Positions 9,130 through 17,048 are shown, counted from the first letter of the stretch. The stretch is 31,727 nucleotides of DNA from Bacteroidota bacterium (GCA_023396415.1 JAEWWJ010000123.1:1-31727), one strand, 5' to 3'. Program-made: numbers and translations. The notes: generated from the letters alone by a model not told the origin.

Positions 9130-9840
9130 CTATTGTGATATAACAACTTGCTCCTCGCGAATGAGCGGCTGGTTGAGGTAACGACGCATCACTTGTGCCA
9201 CGGCTAAAACATCTTTTTGGCAGTAGCTTCTAATACGTTCTAAATCGTGCTCCACCCAATAGATATTCCCAACCATGCTGCCGTCAATGTCGTCTTTTGG
9301 TGTGGGAATGTTGAAAAGTGCCGTGAGTAGATCCAATGAGGTATAGCTTTTATAATCCCCAAATTTCCACAGCTCCATAGTGTCTAAATGCTTCACTTCC
9401 CAAGGTTTTTTGCCTGCAATTTGAAGAATGTACGGCAATTCCACGCCATTCAAAATCATGCGACGGGCGATGTATGGATAGTCAAATTCTTTGCCGTTAT
9501 GGGCGCAAAGCATATCATCGGCGTTGTTGTAGTGCCGGTTGAGTAGTTGGGCAAATTCAAGAAGTAATTCCTTTTCGTCGTCTCCATAAAACGATTTCAA
9601 TCTGAACTCGTTACCGTTGAAAAAACCAACTGAAATAACGATTATTTTCCCGTATTCTGCATAAATTCCGGCTCTGGAATACAGCTTCTCGGGCTGGTCT
9701 TCGTCTTTTGTTTTAATTTGATTGGCTTTGCGGTTCCAAAAGTGTTTCATTCTGTCGCTAAGCTGCGAATAGTCGGCCACGGCGGGAACAGTTTCTATAT
9801 CAAGAAAGAGCACCCTTGATAAACTCAGTTGGTATAACAT
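9130..9840 (-). CDS. Predicted DEDD-type 3'-5' exonuclease (PolB exonuclease-related, RNase H-like fold)
   Basis: A 236-residue single-domain protein with all four acidic residues of DEDD exonucleases: Asp14 and Glu16 (FLDIET), Asp120 (AHNGKEFDYPYIARR) and Asp210 with Tyr206 (YCQKD), the DEDDy arrangement. This matches the family of predicted 3'-5' exonucleases related to the DNA polymerase B proofreading domain. I chose the ATG at 9840 rather than the longer frame from 10008: the extra 56 codons are unlike the family, would overlap the divergent methyltransferase gene, and a -7 promoter element lies at 9877-9884, downstream of that longer start. It is the first gene of an operon with the DUF2779 nuclease. 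Substrate (DNA or RNA) cannot be told from sequence. Confidence 0.88.
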   Translation of the reverse strand: MLYQLSLSRVLFLDIETVPAVADYSQLSDRMKHFWNRKANQIKTKDEDQPEKLYSRAGIYAEYGKIIVISVGFFNGNEFRLKSFYGDDEKELLLEFAQLLNRHYNNADDMLCAHNGKEFDYPYIARRMILNGVELPYILQIAGKKPWEVKHLDTMELWKFGDYKSYTSLDLLTALFNIPTPKDDIDGSMVGNIYWVEHDLERIRSYCQKDVLAVAQVMRRYLNQPLIREEQVVISQ

Positions 9841-9876
9841 GGTGTGTTTTGTTGAAAGGTTTTTGATTATTTTAGC

Positions 9877-9884
9877 CAAAGATA
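9877..9884 (-). promoter_or_regulatory. Candidate -7 element for the exonuclease-DUF2779 operon
   Basis: The minus strand reads TATCTTTG, an exact TAnnTTTG match, 36 bases upstream of the ATG at 9840. It lies in the 155-base divergent region shared with the MnmD gene and supports the shorter exonuclease start. A TTTCG sequence about 25 bases further upstream is only a weak -33 candidate. Confidence 0.5.
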
Positions 9885-9995
9885 TGCAGAACTTCGCTTC
9901 TGCCCCCGCGAAATAACAGAAGTTTTTAACACATTTTGTAGGCAGTACTTTGTCAAAAGGCTTGCCAATAGTTTTCAAAGTGAAACGCCAAGTCC

Positions 9996-10697
9996 ATGAA
10001 ACCCACATCCGATAAACCCGAAATCCAAGACAATAAGCTCATTCTTACCCTCACTGATGACAACTCATACAGCTTGCTTCGAAAGGATATTGGTGAAACG
10101 TATCATTCAAAAAATGGTGCTTATACCGAGTCAATGTTGGTTTTTATCAATAACGGACTGGTGCCTTTGTTGGCCCAATACGATCCATTAATTGTTCTTG
10201 AAATCGGTTTTGGAACAGGACTTAATGCTTTGCTTTCACATGCCGTAGCATCTCAACACCTAATAATATATGATGCCATAGAGGCTTTTCCTGTGCCGAT
10301 AGCAATGATTGAAAAAATGGAGTATCATCGGCTGCCTAAGTTGGCTGATTTTGCTGCTTTTTTTCAACAAATGCATCACATTCAATGGGAAGAAACTGTT
10401 GGGTTGAATGACTTTTTTAGGCTTACGAAGTTCAAAATTGATTTTTTGCAGTTTAATTTCCCCCCGAACCACTACCACCTGGTTTATTTTGATGCCTTTA
10501 GCATGGAAGTGCAAAGTGAATTGTGGACAGTTGACTTGCTTAAAAAGGTGTATGATAGCCTTAAAAAGGGTGGTGTTTTGGTTACGTACAGCGCGCGCGG
10601 GCCTGTGAAACGTGCCTTGCGCGAAGTGGGTTTCAAGGTGGAGCGATTGGCTGGCCCTCCGGGCAAAAGGCATGTATTGCGGGCAAAAAAAGAATGA
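9996..10697 (+). CDS. mnmD: MnmD-like tRNA 5-methylaminomethyl-2-thiouridine methyltransferase (DUF752)
   Basis: A 233-residue SAM-dependent methyltransferase of the family that forms the methyltransferase half of MnmC and acts on wobble uridine 34 of tRNA. The SAM-binding motif is EIGFGTGLNALL (about 67-78), followed by YFDAFS and, near the C-terminus, a GVLVTYSARGPVKRALREVGF segment and GPPGKRHVLRA, all typical of the MnmD/MnmC N-terminal domain. It lacks the C-terminal FAD oxidase domain of the fused enterobacterial MnmC, so it is the stand-alone form. It is transcribed divergently from the exonuclease operon. An imperfect promoter (TTTG at 9949-9952, TAGTTTTC at 9969-9976) lies upstream. 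It is separated from hoxF by about 262 bases and probably not part of that operon. Confidence 0.92.
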   Translation: MKPTSDKPEIQDNKLILTLTDDNSYSLLRKDIGETYHSKNGAYTESMLVFINNGLVPLLAQYDPLIVLEIGFGTGLNALLSHAVASQHLIIYDAIEAFPVPIAMIEKMEYHRLPKLADFAAFFQQMHHIQWEETVGLNDFFRLTKFKIDFLQFNFPPNHYHLVYFDAFSMEVQSELWTVDLLKKVYDSLKKGGVLVTYSARGPVKRALREVGFKVERLAGPPGKRHVLRAKKE

Positions 10698-10886
10698 TCT
10701 TTTGTGCGATAGAAGCTGTTAAAACTTCTGGTCGTTGCAGCTTTTGGCGCAATTGGTAGTTGCAAAATACCTAATGGCCTGACTAATTGCAGTTTGATTT
10801 TTGCGGGAATAGAATTGGCTTACCTCCTCTCCAATTTATAAACATTCTAAATTTCTTTCGGCTGTTCCATAGTTAAAAAAAGAATC

Positions 10887-10894
10887 TATTTTTG
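10887..10894 (+). promoter_or_regulatory. Candidate -7 element of the hox operon
   Basis: TATTTTTG matches TAnnTTTG and lies about 65 bases before the hoxF ATG, so the predicted leader is about 59 nt. No good TTTG -33 box is seen at the expected spacing; a TTTC near 10856 is too far away. The rest of the 10698-10959 gap holds no gene that I can support. Confidence 0.45.
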
Positions 10895-10924
10895 TTGTGA
10901 ACGAATTAACAACAACATGTTGTT
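10892..10924 (+). promoter_or_regulatory. Nested inverted repeats at the hox promoter and leader: candidate operator
   Basis: Two overlapping dyads. TTGTTGT (10892-10898) and ACAACAA (10909-10915) form an inverted repeat with a 10-base spacer covering the -7 element and likely transcription start. The following AACAACATGTTGTT (10911-10924) is a perfect 14-base palindrome. The position over the start site fits a repressor or redox/oxygen regulator site, but it matches no operator I recognise with certainty (it is not a canonical FNR or CRP box). Confidence 0.4.
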
Positions 10925-10959
10925 CTTGTAAATAATTGATTCACTCAACTTTATCATTC

Positions 10960-12768
10960 ATGGAAAAAATTGTCAGACAAATCATTGAAAAGTACGGCAG
11001 TGATCCTACCCGTCTTATGGATATGCTTATTGACACCCAAGAACATTTTGGATACATCAGTCGTGAAGCCATTTCGTGTCTGTCTATCCATTTAAAACTG
11101 TCGCAGGTGGATATCGAGCAAACCATCACTTTTTACCATTTTCTGAGCACACGACCCAGAGGTAAATATTCTATCTATCTCAATAATAGCGTAGTAGCTT
11201 ATATGTATGGTCGCGAAGCCATTGAAAAAGCCTTCGAGAAAGAGGTAGGTGTTCAATTTGGAAAAGTTACCGATGATGGCCTAATCGGCTTGTTCGATAC
11301 GGCTTGCATCGGCATGAATGATCAAGAGCCTGCTGCCATCATTAACAACAAGGTATTTACCAAACTCACGCCTTACCGTGTAAAAGAAATTGTTCGGCAT
11401 ATGCGCGAAGGCAGAAGCCTGGATGAGTTGATGAACGAAAGTTACGGCGATGGAAAAAATCAATTACCACAGTTGCAAACGATGGTTTCGAGCAATATCC
11501 GCCGCAAAGGAATGATTCTTTCCGATGACTATGAGATGGGTAAGGTGCTCAAAACCATGCTTCCCACTTTGACACCCGAGGCCGTGATTGCCGAAATCAA
11601 ACACAGTCACATTCGCGGACGTGGAGGAGCAGGCTTTCCCACCGGATTCAAATGGGAGTTTTGTCGCAGAACCAAAGGCTCAAAACATTACGTGGTTTGC
11701 AATGCCGACGAAGGCGAACCGGGCACTTTTAAAGACAGGGTAATTCTGACCGAAAAACCCGAATTGGTGTTTGAGGGTATGGCTTTGGCCGGATTCGCCA
11801 TCGGCGGCGACGAAGGAATTCTTTACCTGCGATATGAATACCGTTATATGAAAGATTATCTTGAAGCAGTGCTTCAAAGCATGCGCGATCAGAATTTGTT
11901 GGGCGAAAATATTGTTGGCATCAATGGCTTTAACTTCGATATCAGAATTCAGTTTGGAGCCGGAGCTTACGTTTGCGGCGAGGAGTCAGCATTGCTCGAA
12001 TCGCTCGAAGGCAAACGTGGCGAACCTCGCGACAAACCGCCTTTTCCGGTCGAAAAAGGCTACCTCAACCAACCTACTATTATCAACAATGTTGAAACTT
12101 TTGCCACAGCTGTGCGCATCATCGAAAAAGGCGGTGAGTGGTTTACGCAGTTTGGTACAGAAGACAGCACGGGCACAAAAATTCTCAGTATCTCCGGCGA
12201 TTGTATGTTCCCCGGCGTTTATGAGGTCAATTGGGGCTTCAATGTTAAAGATATGCTCGATATGGTAGGTGCTTATGATGTTCAAGCTGTGCAAGTTGGC
12301 GGGCCCTCGGGAACTTTAATCGGCCCTGATGAGTTTCATCGCACCTTAGGTTATTCCGACCTTTCAACCGGTGGTTCTATGATAATTTTTGGTCAACAGC
12401 GCAATCTGCTGAAAGATGTGGTGCTCAACTTCATGGAGTTTTTTATTGACGAATCCTGCGGTTCATGCAGCACATGTCGCAACATGCCTCAGGTGATGCG
12501 CAACAAATTGGTGAAAATTCTCAATGGTAAAGGGGTGAAAAACGACCTTGCCGATCTGCGCGAATGGAGTAAGGTGCTTCTTGCCAGTCGTTGCGGATTA
12601 GGGCAAACGGCAGGCAACCCCATTGTGAGTAGCTTGAAAAACTTTAAATACCTCTACGACAATTTGGTGCAAAAAGATGTGGAATTTGATGAGGGATTCG
12701 ACCTTGCCGATTCGGTTCAAAGCTCTTGTAACTACGTTGGCAGAATTCCTAAATTTCACCATCATTAA
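10960..12768 (+). CDS. hoxF: HoxF: diaphorase (NADH-binding, FMN) subunit of bidirectional [NiFe] hydrogenase
   Basis: A 602-residue NuoE-NuoF fusion that moves electrons between NAD(P)H and the hydrogenase Fe-S chain. Residues 1-150 are the NuoE-like thioredoxin-fold domain. Residues 185-560 are NuoF-like, with the NADH/FMN motifs GRGGAGFPTG (220-229), CNADEGEPGTFKDR (247-260) and GAYVCGEESALLESLEG (335-351), and a [4Fe-4S] site formed by Cys500, Cys503, Cys506 and Cys545. In the NuoE part only one of four [2Fe-2S] cysteines remains (Cys116); the others align with Asn75, Ala80 and Asn120, so that cluster is probably absent. The start is the ATG at 10960; a TTG at 10936 would add eight residues with no family match. 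First gene of the hox operon. A complex I NuoE-NuoF fusion is unlikely given the HoxY and HoxH neighbours. Confidence 0.95.
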   Translation: MEKIVRQIIEKYGSDPTRLMDMLIDTQEHFGYISREAISCLSIHLKLSQVDIEQTITFYHFLSTRPRGKYSIYLNNSVVAYMYGREAIEKAFEKEVGVQFGKVTDDGLIGLFDTACIGMNDQEPAAIINNKVFTKLTPYRVKEIVRHMREGRSLDELMNESYGDGKNQLPQLQTMVSSNIRRKGMILSDDYEMGKVLKTMLPTLTPEAVIAEIKHSHIRGRGGAGFPTGFKWEFCRRTKGSKHYVVCNADEGEPGTFKDRVILTEKPELVFEGMALAGFAIGGDEGILYLRYEYRYMKDYLEAVLQSMRDQNLLGENIVGINGFNFDIRIQFGAGAYVCGEESALLESLEGKRGEPRDKPPFPVEKGYLNQPTIINNVETFATAVRIIEKGGEWFTQFGTEDSTGTKILSISGDCMFPGVYEVNWGFNVKDMLDMVGAYDVQAVQVGGPSGTLIGPDEFHRTLGYSDLSTGGSMIIFGQQRNLLKDVVLNFMEFFIDESCGSCSTCRNMPQVMRNKLVKILNGKGVKNDLADLREWSKVLLASRCGLGQTAGNPIVSSLKNFKYLYDNLVQKDVEFDEGFDLADSVQSSCNYVGRIPKFHHH

Positions 12769-12794
12769 TTCATTAACCTGATAATATATTCACT

Positions 12795-13490
12795 ATGAGT
12801 AATTTAATAAAATTCAAGATTGATGGAACCGAATGTATGGCCGAAGCCGGAACGTTTATCGTTGAGGCTGCACGCCAAAATGGTGTTTATATCCCCACGC
12901 TTTGCAATATGCCCGGGGTAAAACCAAAAGGTTCATGTCGCATTTGTACGGTGCGAATCAACGGTCGGTTGATGACATCGTGCACCACACCGGTCACCGA
13001 TGGAATGGAAATAGATTCAGGCTCGCCCGACATCATTGATTTGCGAAAAAGCATCGTAGAACTGCTTTTTGTGAGCGGAAACCATTTTTGTCCGGCCTGC
13101 GAAAAGAGTGGAGACTGTGAGCTGCAAGCTTTAGGCTATCTCTACCAAATGATGGTGCCACGCTATCCTTACGATTTTCCTTTGAGGGAAGTAGATGCAA
13201 CTTCACCAAAAATTATTAAAGACCAAAACCGTTGTATCCTTTGCAAACGTTGCATCAAATCCATTAAGGATGAAGATGGAAAATCCTATTTCGCCTTCCG
13301 TAGTCGCGGCAACCATCTCGAGGTTGTTCTCGATGCCGAGATGGCCACCACCATGACCGACAAGATGGCCGAAAAGGCCATGCAAAACTGCCCGGTAGGT
13401 TCTATACTGGTAAAAGAAAAAGGTTTTGCAACGCCCATCGGCAAACGAAAATTTGATCATCAACCCATTGGAAGCGACATCCATATTTAA
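12795..13490 (+). CDS. hoxU: HoxU: Fe-S electron-transfer subunit of the hydrogenase diaphorase module
   Basis: A 231-residue protein equivalent to the N-terminal part of complex I NuoG. It carries ligands for three clusters: a ferredoxin-type [2Fe-2S] site (Cys37, Cys48, Cys51, Cys63), a [4Fe-4S] site with one histidine (His97, Cys99, Cys102, Cys108) and a [4Fe-4S] site in CILCKRC plus CPVG (Cys147, Cys150, Cys153, Cys199). It pairs with HoxF and wires it to HoxY. Length is normal for HoxU and the molybdopterin-like domain of NuoG is absent, which argues for hydrogenase rather than complex I. It starts 26 bases after hoxF with no evident Shine-Dalgarno. Confidence 0.95.
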   Translation: MSNLIKFKIDGTECMAEAGTFIVEAARQNGVYIPTLCNMPGVKPKGSCRICTVRINGRLMTSCTTPVTDGMEIDSGSPDIIDLRKSIVELLFVSGNHFCPACEKSGDCELQALGYLYQMMVPRYPYDFPLREVDATSPKIIKDQNRCILCKRCIKSIKDEDGKSYFAFRSRGNHLEVVLDAEMATTMTDKMAEKAMQNCPVGSILVKEKGFATPIGKRKFDHQPIGSDIHI

Positions 13491-13494
13491 TGAT

Positions 13495-13500
13495 AGGAGG
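13495..13500 (+). promoter_or_regulatory. Strong Shine-Dalgarno sequence before hoxY
   Basis: AGGAGG sits 8 bases before the hoxY ATG and just after the hoxU stop codon. Most genes in this window have no recognisable Shine-Dalgarno, so a full consensus here stands out and may raise translation of the small subunit relative to its operon neighbours. Confidence 0.6.
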
Positions 13501-13508
13501 CAAAAATT

Positions 13509-14057
13509 ATGAGTAAACCCGTTTTAGCAACAACGTCGTTAGCCGGTTGTTTCGGCTGTCACATGTCAATCTTAGATATTGATGAACGTATTCTTCAACT
13601 TATTGAACTGGTTGAGTTTAACAAATCTCCTGTGGATGATATCAAAACATTTACCAAGCCTGTTGATATTGGCATCATCGAAGGTGGCTGCTGCAACAGC
13701 GAGAATGTTGAGGTGCTGCGTTCATTTCGCAAAAACTGTAAAATTCTTGTATCATTGGGCGAATGTGCCATCATGGGTGGCCTACCTGCCTTGCGCAACG
13801 GCATTCCCGTTGAGGAGTGTTTGCATGAAGCATACATTGGAGGTCCTACCGTTCAGTTGAATACACAGCATATTTTGCCCAAGGATGATGAGCTGCCCAT
13901 GTTGTTAGATAAGGTGTATCCTTGTCACGAGATTGTGAAAATAGATTATTTTCTTCCCGGTTGTCCACCTCGTGCCGATCTGATTTGGGATGCCTTGGTG
14001 GCACTTATCACCGGCGATCCGCTGAAGTTGCCTTATGAAGTAATAAAATTTGACTAA
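13509..14057 (+). CDS. hoxY: HoxY: small subunit of [NiFe] hydrogenase
   Basis: A 182-residue subunit holding the proximal [4Fe-4S] cluster that passes electrons between the [NiFe] site in HoxH and HoxU. Ligands are visible as Cys14 and Cys17 (AGCFGCH), Cys86 (GECAIMGG) and Cys152 (PGCPP). It has no twin-arginine signal and only one cluster motif, as expected for the short cytoplasmic group 3 subunits rather than the long three-cluster periplasmic ones. It sits between hoxU and hoxH and has the only full AGGAGG ribosome-binding site noticed in the operon. Confidence 0.95.
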   Translation: MSKPVLATTSLAGCFGCHMSILDIDERILQLIELVEFNKSPVDDIKTFTKPVDIGIIEGGCCNSENVEVLRSFRKNCKILVSLGECAIMGGLPALRNGIPVEECLHEAYIGGPTVQLNTQHILPKDDELPMLLDKVYPCHEIVKIDYFLPGCPPRADLIWDALVALITGDPLKLPYEVIKFD

Positions 14058-14076
14058 CCCTAAACCGCAAAGCATC

Positions 14077-15531
14077 ATGTCAAAAAAAATAACCATCGAA
14101 CCTGTAACCCGTGTTGAAGGTCATGGAAAAGTTACCATCCACATGGACGATTCAGGTAACATAGAACAAAGTCGCTTACATATTGTCGAATTTAGAGGGT
14201 TTGAACGTTTTGTGCAGGGCCGTCCTTATTGGGAGGCACCGGTTTTGGTACAGCGTCTTTGCGGCATCTGTCCGGTAAGTCACCATCTTGCGGCTGCAAA
14301 AGCACTCGATGTAATTGTAGGTGCCGGAACTGGCCACGGCCTCACTCCTACGGGCGAAAAGATGCGCCGTTTGATGCACTATGGACAGTTTTTTCAGTCG
14401 CACGCCCTCCATTTCTTTCACTTGAGTGCGCCCGATTTTTTGTTTGGAATTGATGGCGATCCGGCCATCCGCAACATCATTGGCATTGCCTTAACAAATC
14501 CCGAGCTGGCCGTTCAAGGTGTTATGATGCGTAAATTTGGACAGGAGGTCATCCGTGCCACTGCCGGAAAAAAAATTCACGGTACAGGAGCCATTCCCGG
14601 CGGCATCAACAAACACCTTACCATTGCAGAGCGCGATGAGTTTCTAAAAGGTGCCGACCCGCTCAATGCCGATAAAATGGTGTCCTGGGCTGAAGGTGCC
14701 CTCGATTTCTTTAAATCGTATTATGCCGCTAACAAAGATTTTATTGACAATTTTGCTCACTTCCCAAGCAATCACTTGAGTTTGGTGCGCGAAGATGGTG
14801 CCCTCGATATCTATCATGGAGTTTTGAGAGCAGTAGATACTAATGGCAAAAAAATTTTAAATGATGTTGATTACCAGGAGTATGCCGATCATATTGAAGA
14901 AGAGGTTCGCAATTGGAGTTATATGAAATTTCCTTATCTGAAGGCTTTAGGCAAAGAAAAAGGATGGTATCGCGTTGGCCCTTTGGCTCGGTTGAATACC
15001 ATTGATTTCATCCCGTCGCCAATTGCGCAGCGCGAATTTGAAATTTATAAGGCTTTAACGCATGGCAAACCCAACAACCACTGCATGATGATGCACTACG
15101 CCCGATTGATAGAAACTTTACATGCCGCAGAAATGATTCGTGAACTGCTTCACGATCCCGATCTACTTGCAGGTGAGCTGGTTACCAAAGGTATAAAACA
15201 AAAAGAAGGTGTAGGTCTGATTGAAGCGCCTCGTGGAACACTCTTCCATCACTATCGCATCAACGACAATGACCAGATTGAAATGGCTAACCTCATTGTT
15301 TCGACCACCAATAATAACGAGCCTATGAACCGCTCGGTGAATCATGTGGCCAAAGCTGTAATGACCGGAAAAGAGGTGATTACCGAGGGCATGATGAATG
15401 CTGTGGAGGTTGCCATAAGGGCCTACGATCCTTGTTTGAGCTGCGCTACCCACGCTTTGGGAAATATGCCACTCGAAATCACCCTCGTGGATAAAAATGA
15501 TCATGTTATTGACAGAAAAAGATCCAAATAA
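14077..15531 (+). CDS. hoxH: HoxH: large, catalytic subunit of group 3d-type [NiFe] hydrogenase
   Basis: A 484-residue large subunit that binds the [NiFe] centre for reversible H2 oxidation. The four nickel-iron ligands are visible: Cys62 and Cys65 in RLCGICPVSHH and Cys453 and Cys456 in DPCLSCATH. A 25-residue tail follows His459, the usual cleavage point, so the protein is a precursor that needs the HoxW protease encoded next door. I chose the ATG at 14077 (MSKKITIEP) because the longer TTG-started frame overlaps the end of hoxY and adds nine unlike residues. Together with HoxF, HoxU and HoxY this gives a soluble NAD(P)-linked enzyme. The subfamily (3d rather than another group 3) is inferred from operon content. 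Confidence 0.96.
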   Translation: MSKKITIEPVTRVEGHGKVTIHMDDSGNIEQSRLHIVEFRGFERFVQGRPYWEAPVLVQRLCGICPVSHHLAAAKALDVIVGAGTGHGLTPTGEKMRRLMHYGQFFQSHALHFFHLSAPDFLFGIDGDPAIRNIIGIALTNPELAVQGVMMRKFGQEVIRATAGKKIHGTGAIPGGINKHLTIAERDEFLKGADPLNADKMVSWAEGALDFFKSYYAANKDFIDNFAHFPSNHLSLVREDGALDIYHGVLRAVDTNGKKILNDVDYQEYADHIEEEVRNWSYMKFPYLKALGKEKGWYRVGPLARLNTIDFIPSPIAQREFEIYKALTHGKPNNHCMMMHYARLIETLHAAEMIRELLHDPDLLAGELVTKGIKQKEGVGLIEAPRGTLFHHYRINDNDQIEMANLIVSTTNNNEPMNRSVNHVAKAVMTGKEVITEGMMNAVEVAIRAYDPCLSCATHALGNMPLEITLVDKNDHVIDRKRSK

Positions 15532-15533
15532 AG

Positions 15534-16004
15534 ATGAATAATGGTGCAAAAATACTCGTGTATGGGTACGGTAATCCTGGCCGGCAAGACGATGGCTTGG
15601 GTGCTCATTGCATCAAAAAACTTGAAGATTGGCTGGTGTTGCATCCTAATAATGAATTGCTTACCGATACCAATTATCAGTTGAACATTGAAGATGCAGC
15701 AGCAATATCCGAAGTGCAACGCGTTGTTTTTGTAGATGCCTCCATCGAAGATATTGACGGATTTTCTTTTACCCCCATCCAAGCGAGTGATGCCAAGGTG
15801 GAGTTTAGTATGCATGCTGTGTCACCGTCTTTTGTGGTTGATCTTTGCCAAAAAATCTATGGCCGCTCACCAGAGGCTTTCCTTTTGCACATCAAAGGTT
15901 ACGAATGGGATTTTAAAGAGGGTCTTACGCCTCGGGCTTCTCAAAATCTTGATGCCGCTTTTGAGTTCTTGCTTCATTTTTTAAATCCTAACGTTGAAAA
16001 GTAA
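15534..16004 (+). CDS. hoxW: HoxW: hydrogenase maturation endopeptidase
   Basis: A 156-residue HyaD/HybD/HoxW-family protease that removes the C-terminal peptide of the large subunit after nickel insertion. The N-terminal signature YGYGNPGRQDDGLG (10-23) is clear, with Asp20, Asp68 (VFVDAS) and His94 (SMHAVSP) as the likely nickel-sensing residues by alignment with HybD. It begins 2 bases after the hoxH stop codon, which suggests translational coupling to its substrate. No other maturation gene (hypA to hypF) is present in the window. Confidence 0.93.
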   Translation: MNNGAKILVYGYGNPGRQDDGLGAHCIKKLEDWLVLHPNNELLTDTNYQLNIEDAAAISEVQRVVFVDASIEDIDGFSFTPIQASDAKVEFSMHAVSPSFVVDLCQKIYGRSPEAFLLHIKGYEWDFKEGLTPRASQNLDAAFEFLLHFLNPNVEK

Positions 16005-16034
16005 TATCGTTTTAAAAAATCAAACCCTTAACAA

Positions 16035-17012
16035 ATGAACCTAACAACATCATATCTTGGTCTTTCGCTAAAAAACCCGATTGTGGTAAGCAGTTCAAAG
16101 CTCACCGGAACACTCGAAAATATTAAGTCTATTGATAAAGCCGGTGCAGGAGCAGTGGTGCTTCAATCGCTTTTTGAGGAGCAAATCATTGCAAAAGTTG
16201 ATGCAAAATTGCGCAAAAATGAGATGTATTTTTGGTATCCTGAGGCTTCCGAATATGTTCAAAACATCTCGAAAGGTGCAGGTGCTGAAGACTATTTGCG
16301 TCTTATTGAATCATCAAAAAAGGTAGTTAAAATTCCAATTATTGCCAGCGTAAATTGTGTCAGTCCGGTTGAATGGCCGCGATTTGCTGCCAAAATCCAA
16401 GAGGCAGGTGCTGATGCTATAGAACTGAATATTGCCATCTTTCCGAACGATCGCCACCATAGCTCGCAGCAAATTGAAGAAACATATGTTGAAATTCTGA
16501 AAGCTGTTAAAAGTCAAGTAAATATTCCTGTGAGCGTGAAACTGGGACCTTTTTTTACCAATATGCTGTCTATGGCATTTCAATTGGAAGAAGCCGGAGC
16601 TGACGGCTTGGTGCTGTTTAACCGTTTTTACAATCCTGATGTTGACATAGCCACCAATAAGGTGATTACGGACAATGTATACTCCAGTCCTGATGAAAAA
16701 TCTGTTTCCATGCGCTGGATTGCCTTGCTGAGCGCTAACGGTTTCAAGACCGATTTGGCGGCTTCAACCGGCATTCATTATTCTATTGGTGTAGCAAAAC
16801 AATTGTTGGCCGGAGCCACTGTAACCCAAATTTGCACCACCCTGTATCAAAATGGCATCCCATATATTAAGGAAATCGTGGAGGGATTGGAGCGTTGGAT
16901 GAAGAAAAAAGGCTATAAAGAACTTGCTGATTTCAGAGGTTTGGTGAACAATCTGCCCGAAAATACTGCTGCTTTTGAGCGTATTCAGTATATGAAAAAG
17001 AATTTCGAGTAA
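16035..17012 (+). CDS. Dihydroorotate dehydrogenase-like flavoprotein
   Basis: A 325-residue TIM-barrel protein similar to class 1 dihydroorotate dehydrogenases. Seen are the N-terminal LKNPIVVSSSKLTG (12-25), VKLGP (168-172) and the C-terminal phosphate-binding region ASTGIHYSIGVAKQLLAGATVTQ (243-265, in short: STGI and LAGA). The usual NxSCPN segment instead reads LNIAIFPND (131-139), so the conserved serine and cysteine are absent there and normal pyrimidine synthesis is doubtful. It probably binds FMN. It starts 30 bases after hoxW on the same strand and precedes a terminator, making it the last gene of the hox operon. Its partner and substrate are unknown; the setting hints at a redox role linked to NAD(P)H or hydrogenase. 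Confidence 0.85.
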   Translation: MNLTTSYLGLSLKNPIVVSSSKLTGTLENIKSIDKAGAGAVVLQSLFEEQIIAKVDAKLRKNEMYFWYPEASEYVQNISKGAGAEDYLRLIESSKKVVKIPIIASVNCVSPVEWPRFAAKIQEAGADAIELNIAIFPNDRHHSSQQIEETYVEILKAVKSQVNIPVSVKLGPFFTNMLSMAFQLEEAGADGLVLFNRFYNPDVDIATNKVITDNVYSSPDEKSVSMRWIALLSANGFKTDLAASTGIHYSIGVAKQLLAGATVTQICTTLYQNGIPYIKEIVEGLERWMKKKGYKELADFRGLVNNLPENTAAFERIQYMKKNFE

Positions 17013-17048
17013 TTTTTTTGCCGTAAGGCCCAACCAAATTTTAATTTC

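Noticed and set aside
9841..10008. N-terminal extension of the DEDD exonuclease to 10008
   Set aside because: It is unlike the family, overlaps the divergent methyltransferase start and crosses a likely promoter.
11861..12294. Long frames nested in hoxF on both strands
   Set aside because: They overlap the NADH/FMN-binding region of hoxF in other frames and show no family pattern.
10960..13490. HoxF and HoxU as NuoEF/NuoG subunits of complex I
   Set aside because: The adjacent small and large [NiFe] subunits with the protease, the short HoxU and the absence of membrane subunits identify a hydrogenase.
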